The position numbers were made by a program, and so were the translations under genes. Of a stretch of 13,548 nt of DNA, positions 1-6,197 are shown one piece after another (the first letter of the stretch is position 1; every line of letters starts with the position of its first letter). The notes below the pieces were generated by a model. That model worked only from the letters and a program-made list of their open reading frames with translations. It was not told the DNA's origin and ran no database searches. The stretch is from Opitutales bacterium (GTDB taxonomy: Bacteria > Verrucomicrobiota > Verrucomicrobiia > Opitutales > Opitutaceae): positions 1 through 13,548 of the forward strand of contig JAJFLS010000311.1 of NCBI GenBank assembly GCA_021772595.1. The letters are read 5' to 3'.

Positions 1-330
1 CAATGCTACCGCGATAAGGCGAAGCAAGAAATCCCACATGCGTTCGCCACGCAATGTAACCTTACAGCCGATCGGCATATCCTCGCGCAATTTGAAATTC
101 GCGATGCTCTTCTTGGCGAGAGTCTTGATTGGCTTCTGGCCGGTGATCAAGCCCATGTTCTTGACCGCTTCTTCCATCACGCTTTTGTCCAGCAAGGCGC
201 TGACGCCCATGTTGAGCACTATTTTCTCGATGCGGGGAACCTGGTACTTGTTCGTGTAGCCGCGGGACTTTTTCAGTCCTTCGACGACTTTCGTTTCGTA
301 GTGTTCTTTTATAAAGTTTGGAGAGCTCAT
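1..330 (-). CDS. rplE: 50S ribosomal protein L5 (uL5), 5' part only
   Basis: First 110 codons of ribosomal protein L5, which binds 5S rRNA and forms part of the central protuberance of the 50S subunit. The gene runs off the left edge, and the family is usually about 180 residues. Recognisable family segments are VPRIEKIVLNMGV near residues 24-36, ITGQKP near 58-63 and the basic stretch LRGERMWDFL before the cut. The start is ATG at 330-328, giving MSSPNFIKEHY. No strong Shine-Dalgarno lies upstream (only GGAC about 8 bases away). It is the last visible gene of the ribosomal cluster, 50 bases after rplX, where the spc-type order expects it. Identity is secure; only its end is missing. Confidence 0.96.
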   Translation of the reverse strand, partial: MSSPNFIKEHYETKVVEGLKKSRGYTNKYQVPRIEKIVLNMGVSALLDKSVMEEAVKNMGLITGQKPIKTLAKKSIANFKLREDMPIGCKVTLRGERMWDFLLRLIAVAL

Positions 331-380
331 AGCTTTTGTCCGGATTTCCGACCCGGAGCGGGTTCAGTTCTCGTTTTCGA

Positions 381-638
381 CTAGTTTCTCTTTGCCAGGC
401 GTTCGTCGAACTTGCTCGCCAGCATAAGATTGGATACGTGGATCGAGCCTTCGCGGTCGGCGATCTGGCCGTCCGGATTCTCTTCCGTCTTCTTAAGGTG
501 GCGCTTGACCATCATCAGTCCTTCGACAACCGCGCGATTCTTTGCCGTGCGAAGCTCAAGCACTTTGCCGCGCTTGCCTTTTTCTTTGCCTGTGAGGACA
601 ACGACTTCGTCGCCTTGTTTAATGTGTGTCTTGGCCAT
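381..638 (-). CDS. rplX: 50S ribosomal protein L24 (uL24)
   Basis: Ribosomal protein L24 (85 residues), an early 50S assembly initiator near the exit of the nascent-peptide tunnel. The N-terminal KOW domain is clear: the segment IKQGDEVVVLTGKEKGKRGK covers residues 6-25, followed by the conserved MVKRHLKK near 43-50. It is shorter than the roughly 104 residues of E. coli because the C-terminal tail is reduced; compact forms are known in many phyla. The start ATG at 638-636 lies only 4 bases after the rplN stop. A strong GGAGGT sits 11 bases upstream, inside the last codons of rplN, so the two genes are probably translationally coupled. Confidence 0.96.
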   Translation of the reverse strand: MAKTHIKQGDEVVVLTGKEKGKRGKVLELRTAKNRAVVEGLMMVKRHLKKTEENPDGQIADREGSIHVSNLMLASKFDERLAKRN

Positions 639-642
639 GATG

Positions 643-1008
643 TTAAAGTACCTCCGGAGCTAGCGAGACGATCTTCATGAACTTCTTGTTGCGAAGCTCG
701 CGAGCGACCGGCCCGAATATGCGCGTCCCGCTCGGATTTCCGTTGTTGTCGAGAAGCACGATGGCGTTGCTGTCGAAACGCAGGTAGCTGCCGTCGCGAC
801 GACGGATCGGCGCCTTGGTGCGAACGACGACCGCCTTGACGACACTGCCTTTCTTAACCGAGGCGTCCACCGAGCTTTCCTTAATGTTTACGACGATGAC
901 GTCGCCGACGTCAGCCGTCTTCTTGCGCTGGCCTAGGCGGCGAATCATACACGCGCGCTTGGCTCCCGTATTGTCTGCGATCTGCAGTGATGAACGTAAT
1001 TGAATCAT
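643..1008 (-). CDS. rplN: 50S ribosomal protein L14 (uL14)
   Basis: Ribosomal protein L14 (121 residues), which binds 23S rRNA and contributes to inter-subunit bridges. It is highly conserved and of normal length. It begins MIQLRSSLQIADNTGAK, has the central VVRTKAPIRRRDGSYLRFD segment (about residues 61-79), and ends in the family motif GTRIFGPVARELR followed by KIVSLAPEVL. The start ATG at 1008 is preceded by an AGG five bases away. It follows rpsQ by 15 bases and precedes rplX by 4. Nothing is unusual. Confidence 0.98.
   Translation of the reverse strand: MIQLRSSLQIADNTGAKRACMIRRLGQRKKTADVGDVIVVNIKESSVDASVKKGSVVKAVVVRTKAPIRRRDGSYLRFDSNAIVLLDNNGNPSGTRIFGPVARELRNKKFMKIVSLAPEVL
650..655 (-). 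promoter_or_regulatory. Shine-Dalgarno of rplX embedded in the rplN 3' end
   Basis: GGAGGT on the minus strand, 11 bases before the rplX ATG. It overlaps the codons for the penultimate residues (Glu-Val) of L14. It supports the chosen rplX start and suggests that ribosomes finishing rplN re-initiate on rplX. Confidence 0.7.
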
Positions 1009-1023
1009 TGTTACCTAATTCCT

Positions 1024-1356
1024 TTATTCTGCGTCTGTTGCCGCAGCGGTCGCCGCTTTAGCCACTTCGGTTTCCGAAGCCACATCGCCACCGTAAACAG
1101 GAGCGCGATCGACTACGCGGACAAGGCGCCAGCGTTTGAGCCGGCTGATGGGACGCGTCTCCATAATCTCCACACGGTCGCCAAGCTTGGCGTCGTTCTT
1201 CTCGTCATGGACGTGAACGACGGTCTTGCGATTGATCACCTTGCGATAGCGCGGATGAGGAATCTTGTAGTTGTAGGTGACCTTGATGGACTTGTCGCCC
1301 GAGATCGAGGTCACGATGCCTGAAAGGTCTTTTCTTCTGTTTCGCGCGTTTTCCAT
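1024..1356 (-). CDS. rpsQ: 30S ribosomal protein S17 (uS17) with C-terminal extension
   Basis: Ribosomal protein S17 (110 residues), a primary 16S rRNA binder with an OB fold. The core occupies about residues 1-85: RKDLSGIVTS near the start, the HPRYRK loop near 34-39, and the GDRVEIMETRPISRLKRWRLV signature near 59-79. The last 20-25 residues form an alanine-rich, acidic tail with no counterpart in the 84-residue E. coli protein. The tail is in frame and ends in a normal stop. No Shine-Dalgarno is visible before the ATG at 1356. It lies 23 bases downstream of rpmC, in standard S10-cluster order. Confidence 0.96.
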   Translation of the reverse strand: MENARNRRKDLSGIVTSISGDKSIKVTYNYKIPHPRYRKVINRKTVVHVHDEKNDAKLGDRVEIMETRPISRLKRWRLVRVVDRAPVYGGDVASETEVAKAATAAATDAE

Positions 1357-1379
1357 GGCGTAATCTATAAAGGCTTAAG

Positions 1380-1586
1380 TTAAGCGGATTTTTTCTCCGC
1401 ATGGAGCTTCTCGCTGCGAATGGATTCCATCCGGGCGATTTCTCTGCGGCGCTGAGTGAGCTCCGCGGTGTTTTCTACCTGTCCCGTCTGCTTGCGCAGC
1501 TTGAGCTGGAGGAGCTGATCGCGCGTGTCGCGGATCTTCTTCTCTAGTTCGGCGAGAGGGAGTTCTCTTATTTCTTTTGAATTCAT
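1380..1586 (-). CDS. rpmC: 50S ribosomal protein L29 (uL29)
   Basis: Ribosomal protein L29 (68 residues), a two-helix protein at the tunnel exit where trigger factor and SRP dock. The sequence is typical: MNSKEIRELPLAELEKKI, then LKLRKQTGQVENT (about residues 28-40) and a basic second helix rich in arginine (RRREIARM). The start ATG at 1586 is supported by GAGGA nine bases upstream. A longer reading frame starting further upstream in another phase does not resemble any ribosomal protein. It sits between rplP (21 bases) and rpsQ (23 bases). Confidence 0.96.
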   Translation of the reverse strand: MNSKEIRELPLAELEKKIRDTRDQLLQLKLRKQTGQVENTAELTQRRREIARMESIRSEKLHAEKKSA

Positions 1587-1607
1587 GTTCTCGGGTCCTC
1601 TGCTGGA

Positions 1608-2030
1608 TCAATCCATGTTTTCGCGGACGACAAAGCGGGTCTTGAAGGGAAGCTTGGTATCGGCCAGGCGCATCGCTTCTCTGGCGACGGCGAGCGTGAC
1701 TCCTGATAGTTCGAATAGGATGAGGCCGGGCTTGACGACGGCCACGTAGTGGTCGACCGGGCCCTTGCCCTTACCCATACGAGTTTCGAGCGGCTTCTTG
1801 GTAATAGGCTTGTGCGGGAACACCCGGATCCAAAGCTTACCCTTACGTTTCATGTGGCGAGTGATCGCGACACGGGCGGCTTCGATCTGGTTTCCGGTGA
1901 AGTAGCCGCGTCCCAACGCCTGGATGGCGTAGTCGCCAAACGCCATGGTGTCTCCACCTTTGGCGTTGCCGCGCATGCGGCCCTTCATGGACTTGCGATA
2001 CTTTGTTCGAGATGGTGTGAGTGCTGGCAT
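1608..2030 (-). CDS. rplP: 50S ribosomal protein L16 (uL16)
   Basis: Ribosomal protein L16 (140 residues), a late 50S assembly protein near the A-site tRNA. Family landmarks are PSRTKYRK at the start, the QIEAAR segment near residues 48-53, KLWIRVFPHKPITKKP at 65-80 and the RMGKGKG loop at 84-90. The loop arginine (residue 84) corresponds to Arg81 of E. coli, the site hydroxylated by YcfD/RoxA. The length is close to the usual 136-140. No Shine-Dalgarno is apparent; the upstream bases are CCCCCTCTGAGCC. It follows rpsC by 17 bases. Confidence 0.98.
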   Translation of the reverse strand: MPALTPSRTKYRKSMKGRMRGNAKGGDTMAFGDYAIQALGRGYFTGNQIEAARVAITRHMKRKGKLWIRVFPHKPITKKPLETRMGKGKGPVDHYVAVVKPGLILFELSGVTLAVAREAMRLADTKLPFKTRFVVRENMD

Positions 2031-2047
2031 GGCTCAGAGGGGGCGAA

Positions 2048-2674
2048 TTATTCTTCTTCCTTGTTAAAGACCCAGCATTTGACGCCAATGATACCGTAAA
2101 CGGTTCTGGCTTCGGCTGTGCCGTAGTCGATGGTTTCGCGCAATGTATGGAGAGGCACACTACCCTGGCGCTGAACTTCAGAGCGGGCGATGTCCTCGCC
2201 GCCGAGGCGTCCGCCGACCTGTACCTTGATTCCGTTGGCGCCTAGGCTCATGGCGATTTGCACGGCCTTCTTCATGGCGCGGCGAAATGCGATGCGTCGC
2301 TCAAGCTGCAAGGCAACGTTGTCGGCGACAAGCTTGGCTTGGAGTTCAGGCTTCTTCACTTCCTGGATGTCCAGGAGGATGTCCTTGCCTGTCATGACGG
2401 AGAGCTCTTCTTTAATCTTCTCGATCTCTTGACCCTTGCGGCCGATGACAATACCCGGACGCGCGGTGAAGATTTTGACCCGGACTCTAGCCGAGGCGCG
2501 TTCGATGAAGATGCGAGGGACGGAGGCGTACTTGAGCTTCTCCATCAGCTTCTCGCGGATGATGTAGTCTTCGTGGAGCGTCTTCGCGAACTCGTTTTTC
2601 GGAGCGTACCAGCGTGATTGCCAGTTGCGATTAACGGCGAGACGGAAACCGATTGGATGCGTTTTTTGACCCAT
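2048..2674 (-). CDS. rpsC: 30S ribosomal protein S3 (uS3)
   Basis: Ribosomal protein S3 (208 residues), located at the mRNA entry channel. It begins with the invariant MGQKTHPIGFRL, contains a KH type 2 domain with the GXXG loop as GRKG at residues 78-81, and has the C-terminal signature GGEDIARSEVQRQGSVPLHT (about 158-177). It ends with a short acidic tail, EEE. The length is near the lower end for the family (E. coli has 233), since the variable C-terminal tail is short. It follows rplV by 14 bases and lacks a clear Shine-Dalgarno. Confidence 0.98.
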   Translation of the reverse strand: MGQKTHPIGFRLAVNRNWQSRWYAPKNEFAKTLHEDYIIREKLMEKLKYASVPRIFIERASARVRVKIFTARPGIVIGRKGQEIEKIKEELSVMTGKDILLDIQEVKKPELQAKLVADNVALQLERRIAFRRAMKKAVQIAMSLGANGIKVQVGGRLGGEDIARSEVQRQGSVPLHTLRETIDYGTAEARTVYGIIGVKCWVFNKEEE

Positions 2675-2688
2675 ATGTCGTTATTCTA

Positions 2689-3024
2689 TTAGGCGTTATC
2701 GGTGAGTACGATGCGGATGTGGGACATGCGCTTGCGGCGATGGGCGACACCCCCTCGGGCAGCTGCCTTGAATCGCTTGAGCGAAGGCCCTTGCTCGACG
2801 ATCGCCTTGTCCACAGTCAAACTGTGGGCAGAGAGATCATGATTGTTTTCCGCGTTGGCGATGGCGGACTGCAAGGTCTTCGATATGAGCATCGCAGACT
2901 TGCGTGGGATGAATTTTAGCAGGTCCAAGGCGTCCGTGGCTTGCTTGCCGCGAATCGCGCGAGCCACCTCGTTCACCTTCTTCGGCGACATGCGTGCGTA
3001 TTTAGTTAGCGCGTGTACTTCCAT
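2689..3024 (-). CDS. rplV: 50S ribosomal protein L22 (uL22)
   Basis: Ribosomal protein L22 (111 residues), whose long beta-hairpin lines the nascent-peptide tunnel at its constriction. The N-terminal domain shows YARMSPKKVNEVARAIRGK (about residues 9-27). The hairpin lies near 79-98, between GPSLKRF and RKRMSHI. The hairpin tip reads ARGGVAH rather than the frequent ARGRAYR type, but without any insertion or deletion. An AGGAG nine bases before the ATG at 3024 supports the start. It lies 16 bases after rpsS in standard order. Confidence 0.97.
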   Translation of the reverse strand: MEVHALTKYARMSPKKVNEVARAIRGKQATDALDLLKFIPRKSAMLISKTLQSAIANAENNHDLSAHSLTVDKAIVEQGPSLKRFKAAARGGVAHRRKRMSHIRIVLTDNA

Positions 3025-3040
3025 TGTTCAGGTCTCCTGA

Positions 3041-3304
3041 TTATTTACTGCCACCGTGAGCCTTGAACATGCGCGACTGAGAGAACTCGCCGAGCTTGTG
3101 GCCAACCATGTTTTCGGTGACGTAGACAGGAATAAACATCTTGCCGTTGTGCACGTTGAAGTTGAGACCCACGAAACGCGGAGAGATGGTGGAGCGTCGC
3201 GACCAGGTCTGGATCGGCTTGCGATCGTTTGCCGCCTGGGCGCGCTCGACCTTGTCCTTAAGGTGCGGGTCGATGAAATAGCCTTTTTTGATTGAACGAG
3301 ACAT
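3041..3304 (-). CDS. rpsS: 30S ribosomal protein S19 (uS19)
   Basis: Ribosomal protein S19 (87 residues), in the 30S head, contacting S13 and tRNA. It begins MSRSIKKGYFID and has the conserved core TWSRRSTISPRFVG (about residues 33-46), then HNGKMFIPVYVTENMVGHKLGEF. Full length. GGAG lies 13 bases upstream of the ATG, farther than ideal. It follows rplB by 21 bases. Confidence 0.98.
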   Translation of the reverse strand: MSRSIKKGYFIDPHLKDKVERAQAANDRKPIQTWSRRSTISPRFVGLNFNVHNGKMFIPVYVTENMVGHKLGEFSQSRMFKAHGGSK

Positions 3305-3325
3305 TTTCTATATTCTTCTCCGAAA

Positions 3326-4177
3326 TTAGCGCTTGAACTTGCGTCCGTTGCGTCGGACCAAGATGAAATTGTTGCTTTGCTTGGTCTTGCGGCGAGTCGG
3401 GAAACCCTTCGCCAACTGACCCCAAGGAGATACGAGCATCTGACGACCGCCGCCGCCCTTGCTCTTGGCTTCACCACCGCCATTGGGATGGTCGACCGGG
3501 TTCATCACGACACCCCGAACGCGTGGGCGCTTGCCCTTCCAGCGATTTCGGCCCGCTTTGCCGATCACGACATTCTGGTGCTCGCCGTTGCTGACAATAC
3601 CGACTGTCGCCATGCATTTCTTGCTGACCAAGCGAATTTCACCGGACGGCAATCTGAGCTGAGCGTGCTCGCCTTCGATATTAATGAGCTCGAGCGAATT
3701 GCCAGCAGAACGAGCTAGCTGAGCTCCCTTGCCAGGGAGCAGCTCGACCGCATGAAGTCTGGTAGCCGGTGGAACGAATGCCAATGGCATCGCGTAGCCC
3801 GGTTCGAATGGAAGCAATTTCGTGGAGGAGAGCACCTTGTCGCCAACCGCAAGTCCTTCCGGAGCGATGATGTAGCGCTTTTCGCCGTCGGCGTAGGCCA
3901 GCAAAGCGATGTGCGCCGAACGACCGGGATCGTACTCGATCGCCTGAACCTTCGCAGGAATGTCGAACTTGTTGCGACGGAAATCGATGATGCGAAGCAA
4001 ACGCTTGTGTCCGCCGCCGCGACGACGCGAGGTGACGCGTCCGTAGCAATTGCGTCCCGCGGACTTGCTGTACGAAGTGGTGAGGGCCTTCTCGGGCCGC
4101 TTCTGCGTGATGTCTCTTTTTTGGAGAACCGCGAAACGAAGCGACGGAGTGACTGGATTGAATTTTATAATAGCCAT
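3326..4177 (-). CDS. rplB: 50S ribosomal protein L2 (uL2)
   Basis: Ribosomal protein L2 (283 residues; E. coli 273), a 23S rRNA binder required for peptidyl transferase activity and subunit association. Landmarks are SAGRNCYGRVTSRRRGGGHK (about 39-58), PGKGAQLARSAGN at 148-160 and RGVVMNPVDHPNGGGE at 221-236. His230 matches the functionally important E. coli His229 (numbered without Met). The second histidine of the usual HPHGGGE is Asn here. The C-terminus is basic (RRNGRKFKR). A GAGGA about nine bases upstream supports the start at 4177. It is 19 bases downstream of rplW. Confidence 0.98.
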   Translation of the reverse strand: MAIIKFNPVTPSLRFAVLQKRDITQKRPEKALTTSYSKSAGRNCYGRVTSRRRGGGHKRLLRIIDFRRNKFDIPAKVQAIEYDPGRSAHIALLAYADGEKRYIIAPEGLAVGDKVLSSTKLLPFEPGYAMPLAFVPPATRLHAVELLPGKGAQLARSAGNSLELINIEGEHAQLRLPSGEIRLVSKKCMATVGIVSNGEHQNVVIGKAGRNRWKGKRPRVRGVVMNPVDHPNGGGEAKSKGGGGRQMLVSPWGQLAKGFPTRRKTKQSNNFILVRRNGRKFKR

Positions 4178-4196
4178 TTTATTGTATCCTCGGCGC

Positions 4197-4484
4197 TTAT
4201 ACGATCTCGATGGTGTCGCCCGTTTTCAACGTGACGATCGCCTTCTTGTAGTCGGATTTGAAATTCGCCCGACCGGTTTTGCGATTGCGAGCTGGCTTGC
4301 CTCGCTGGTTGATGACGTTCACTCGCGTGACGTGCACATCGAAGACCTTCTCGACCGCGGACTTGATCGCGAACTTGTTCGCGTCCTTGAACACGTCGAA
4401 GGTGTACTGCCCGATTTCTGCGGACTGCAGGTTGGACTTTTCAGTCAAACGAAGGGATTTCAGAATCTTGTCTGCTTGGATCAT
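4197..4484 (-). CDS. rplW: 50S ribosomal protein L23 (uL23)
   Basis: Ribosomal protein L23 (95 residues), at the tunnel exit; it is the docking site for trigger factor and SRP. It reads MIQADKILKSLRLTEKS, then DANKFAIKSAVEKVFDV (about 34-50) and the basic loop GKPARNRKTGR (62-72), ending TLKTGDTIEIV. The frame is open further upstream, but the ATG at 4484-4482 is chosen because it overlaps the rplD stop as ATGA, has GGAGG six bases upstream, and gives the family's usual length. The 37 extra residues upstream would be a readthrough of rplD sequence in another phase. Coupled translation with rplD is likely. Confidence 0.96.
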   Translation of the reverse strand: MIQADKILKSLRLTEKSNLQSAEIGQYTFDVFKDANKFAIKSAVEKVFDVHVTRVNVINQRGKPARNRKTGRANFKSDYKKAIVTLKTGDTIEIV

Positions 4485-5119
4485 TTCGAACCTCCTTTTG
4501 CCCGCTCGACGAGAATGTCCATAGCTGGGCGAGTAATGATGATTTTCTCGAAATCGCTCAGATCGGTGACGCTTACGATAGAAGCCTCTTCGCAAACGAT
4601 GCCGCGCAAGTTGCGAATGGCCAGCAATGAGGTTTCGCTGAACTCCTTGTCGACGACGAGAAGGTTACCTTTCGGAGCGATGCCTCGGATGATGTCGCTC
4701 GCGACCTTGGTCTTCGCCGGAGCGATATCGAGCGCTTCGACGACGAGCAAAGAGCCGTCGCTGGCGCGTTCGAACAGAGCGCGATTGAATGCGAGCTGGC
4801 GCACCTTCTTGTTAATCTTCTTGGAGTAGTCGCGTGGCTTGGGGCCGAATACGATACCGCCGCCAACCCAGATCGGGGAGCGATTACTGCCAGCGCGAGC
4901 ACGGCCGGTACCTTTCTGTTTCCAAGGCTTCTTGCCGCCGCCGCGAACTTCGCCGCGCGTTTTCGTATTGGCGCTTCCCTGACGAATATTCGCCGCTTGC
5001 GCTACGATGACTTCCTTCAGCGCTTGCAGGCCTTTGGCGTCTTCGAACACTGGAATGTCGAATTCGCTTTCGCCGCTTTCGCTGCCGTCGTTGCTAAATG
5101 TTTTCAAATTCATGGTCAT
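4481..5119 (-). CDS. rplD: 50S ribosomal protein L4 (uL4)
   Basis: Ribosomal protein L4 (212 residues), which lines the peptide tunnel with an extended loop; in E. coli it also represses the S10 operon. The loop region is clear: KTRGEVRGGGKKPWKQKGTG (about residues 53-72), then RARAGSNRSPIWVGGG. It ends LVERAKGGSK. Two starts are possible, ATG at 5119 (MTMNLKTF) or ATG at 5113 (MNLKTF). An AGGA lies four bases before the first and ten before the second, so the downstream one is at least as plausible. It lies 15 bases after rplC and overlaps rplW by four bases. Confidence 0.96.
   Translation of the reverse strand: MTMNLKTFSNDGSESGESEFDIPVFEDAKGLQALKEVIVAQAANIRQGSANTKTRGEVRGGGKKPWKQKGTGRARAGSNRSPIWVGGGIVFGPKPRDYSKKINKKVRQLAFNRALFERASDGSLLVVEALDIAPAKTKVASDIIRGIAPKGNLLVVDKEFSETSLLAIRNLRGIVCEEASIVSVTDLSDFEKIIITRPAMDILVERAKGGSK
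4491..4495 (-). promoter_or_regulatory. Shine-Dalgarno deciding the rplW start
   Basis: GGAGG on the minus strand, six bases before the rplW ATG. It is encoded by the Gly-Gly codons near the end of rplD (L4 ends AKGGSK). It fixes the rplW start at 4484. Confidence 0.8.
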
Positions 5120-5134
5120 TCGGTCCTTTCAGGC

Positions 5135-5764
5135 TTATTTGCCTTTGATCGCGCTGCGAACGAGAACGGTGTCTCCATTGGCGCCAGGAATGCCTCCCTT
5201 TACGAGAATCAGATTCTTTTCCGCGTCGATCTTCATGATCTTCAGGTTTTGAACCGTGCGTTGTTTCGCGCCCATGTGACCGGGCATCTTCTGGTTTTTG
5301 AATACGTGCCCTGGCCATTGGCAAAGACCGATCGAACCGATACGGCGATGGAACATCGAGCCGTGAGAGGCAGGTCCGCCCTTCACGTTGAAACGCCTCA
5401 TGACGCCTTGAAAACCGCGACCCTTGGTGTTGCCAATGACGTCGATCTTCTGGCCTTCCTCGAATTTTGTCACATCCAGAACGTCGCCCGGATTGTATTC
5501 AGGAGCGTCGTCGCAGCGGACTTCGCGGATGGCGCGTGGCGTGGCTACGCCGTGTTTCTTCGCGTGGTTACGCTCAGCTTTGCTCGCTCGCTTCTCCTTC
5601 TTGGTCTCGTAACCGATCTGAATAGCATTGTAGCCATCTGAATCGGTCGTCTTGACCTGGAGCACGGGACACGGGCCAGCCTGAATGACTGTGACTGAAA
5701 CTTGAGTCGTTCCGTCATAAAGCTGAGTCATGCCCAGTTTCTTGCCTAAGAGTGTATAGTTCAT
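5135..5764 (-). CDS. rplC: 50S ribosomal protein L3 (uL3)
   Basis: Ribosomal protein L3 (209 residues), an early assembly protein whose central extension reaches the peptidyl transferase centre. It begins LGKKLGMTQLYD (about residues 6-17) and contains TKGRGFQGVMRRF (113-125), GPASHGSMFHRR (130-141) and KMPGHMG (159-165). At the tip of the extension it reads LCQWPGHVF: Gln149 matches the methylated Gln150 of E. coli, and the next residue is Trp150 where E. coli has Asn. No Shine-Dalgarno precedes the ATG at 5764. It is separated from rpsJ by the longest gap of the cluster. Confidence 0.97.
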   Translation of the reverse strand: MNYTLLGKKLGMTQLYDGTTQVSVTVIQAGPCPVLQVKTTDSDGYNAIQIGYETKKEKRASKAERNHAKKHGVATPRAIREVRCDDAPEYNPGDVLDVTKFEEGQKIDVIGNTKGRGFQGVMRRFNVKGGPASHGSMFHRRIGSIGLCQWPGHVFKNQKMPGHMGAKQRTVQNLKIMKIDAEKNLILVKGGIPGANGDTVLVRSAIKGK

Positions 5765-5781
5765 ATTTCTAAGAGGTAGGT

Positions 5782-5857
5782 GGAGCGGAGGCTCCGTTTC
5801 GTTAGACCCACGTTAGCGCCGGACAAAGCCCAGCGAAAGTGTCTTTCAATCCGTCTA
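5782..5857 (-). other. Possible structured leader in the rpsJ-rplC gap
   Basis: The 95 bases between rpsJ and rplC can fold, on the transcript strand, into a three-way junction. An outer helix TAGAC/GTCTA (5857-5853 with 5807-5803) encloses two directly abutting hairpins. One is GAAAG-ACA-CTTTC (5847-5835). The other is GCTGG-(7 bases)-CCGGC with one G-U pair (5834-5818). A further hairpin, GGAGC-CTCC-GCTCC (5795-5782), follows before rplC. All helices are only five pairs long, so chance is a real alternative. Position upstream of rplC-rplD would suit an r-protein leader, but I recognise no known family. Confidence 0.25.
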
Positions 5858-5859
5858 GT

Positions 5860-6168
5860 TTAAACGTTAATAGAGATGTCTACTCCCGACGGCAGATTGA
5901 GCTTCTTCAGCTCGTCAACGGTTTGGGCGGTTGGCTCGATAATGTCCAATAGCCGTTTGTGCGTGCGAATTTCAAATTGCTCCATGGCCTTCTTGTCCAC
6001 GTGAGGCGACTTGTTCACCGTAACCTTCTCGATGCGCGTGGGAAGCGGTACGGGACCGGAAACGCGAGCGCCCGAGCGCTTTGCTGTATCCACAATCTCG
6101 GACGCGGACTGATCGATCACTCGATAGTCGAATCCTTGAAGTCTGATGCGTATTTTTTGTCCAGTCAT
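5860..6168 (-). CDS. rpsJ: 30S ribosomal protein S10 (uS10, NusE)
   Basis: Ribosomal protein S10 (102 residues), part of the 30S head and also the NusE transcription antitermination factor. It starts MTGQKIRIRLQGFDYRVID and shows GPVPLPTRIEKVTV (about 38-51), SPHVDKKAMEQFEIRTHKR (54-72) and LPSGVDISI near the end. Full length. It lies 29 bases after fusA with no tuf gene between. The immediate upstream bases (TATCCAAACTTTC) contain no Shine-Dalgarno; a GGGAG occurs about 25 bases away, too distant for normal use. Confidence 0.98.
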   Translation of the reverse strand: MTGQKIRIRLQGFDYRVIDQSASEIVDTAKRSGARVSGPVPLPTRIEKVTVNKSPHVDKKAMEQFEIRTHKRLLDIIEPTAQTVDELKKLNLPSGVDISINV

Positions 6169-6197
6169 GAAAGTTTGGATATTTAAGTATTAACTCC

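Noticed and set aside
1205..1611. Arginine-rich minus-strand frames overlapping rpsQ and rpmC
   Set aside because: They are out-of-phase shadows; the S17 and L29 frames carry all the family motifs.
4485..4595. Longer rplW start extending the L23 frame by 37 residues
   Set aside because: The extra part lies entirely within rplD in another phase, has no L23 similarity, and the downstream ATG has a GGAGG and an ATGA overlap with the rplD stop.
6169..6197. A hidden or degraded tuf gene between fusA and rpsJ
   Set aside because: The gap is only 29 bases and holds no coding remnant; tuf is simply elsewhere, as in several other phyla.
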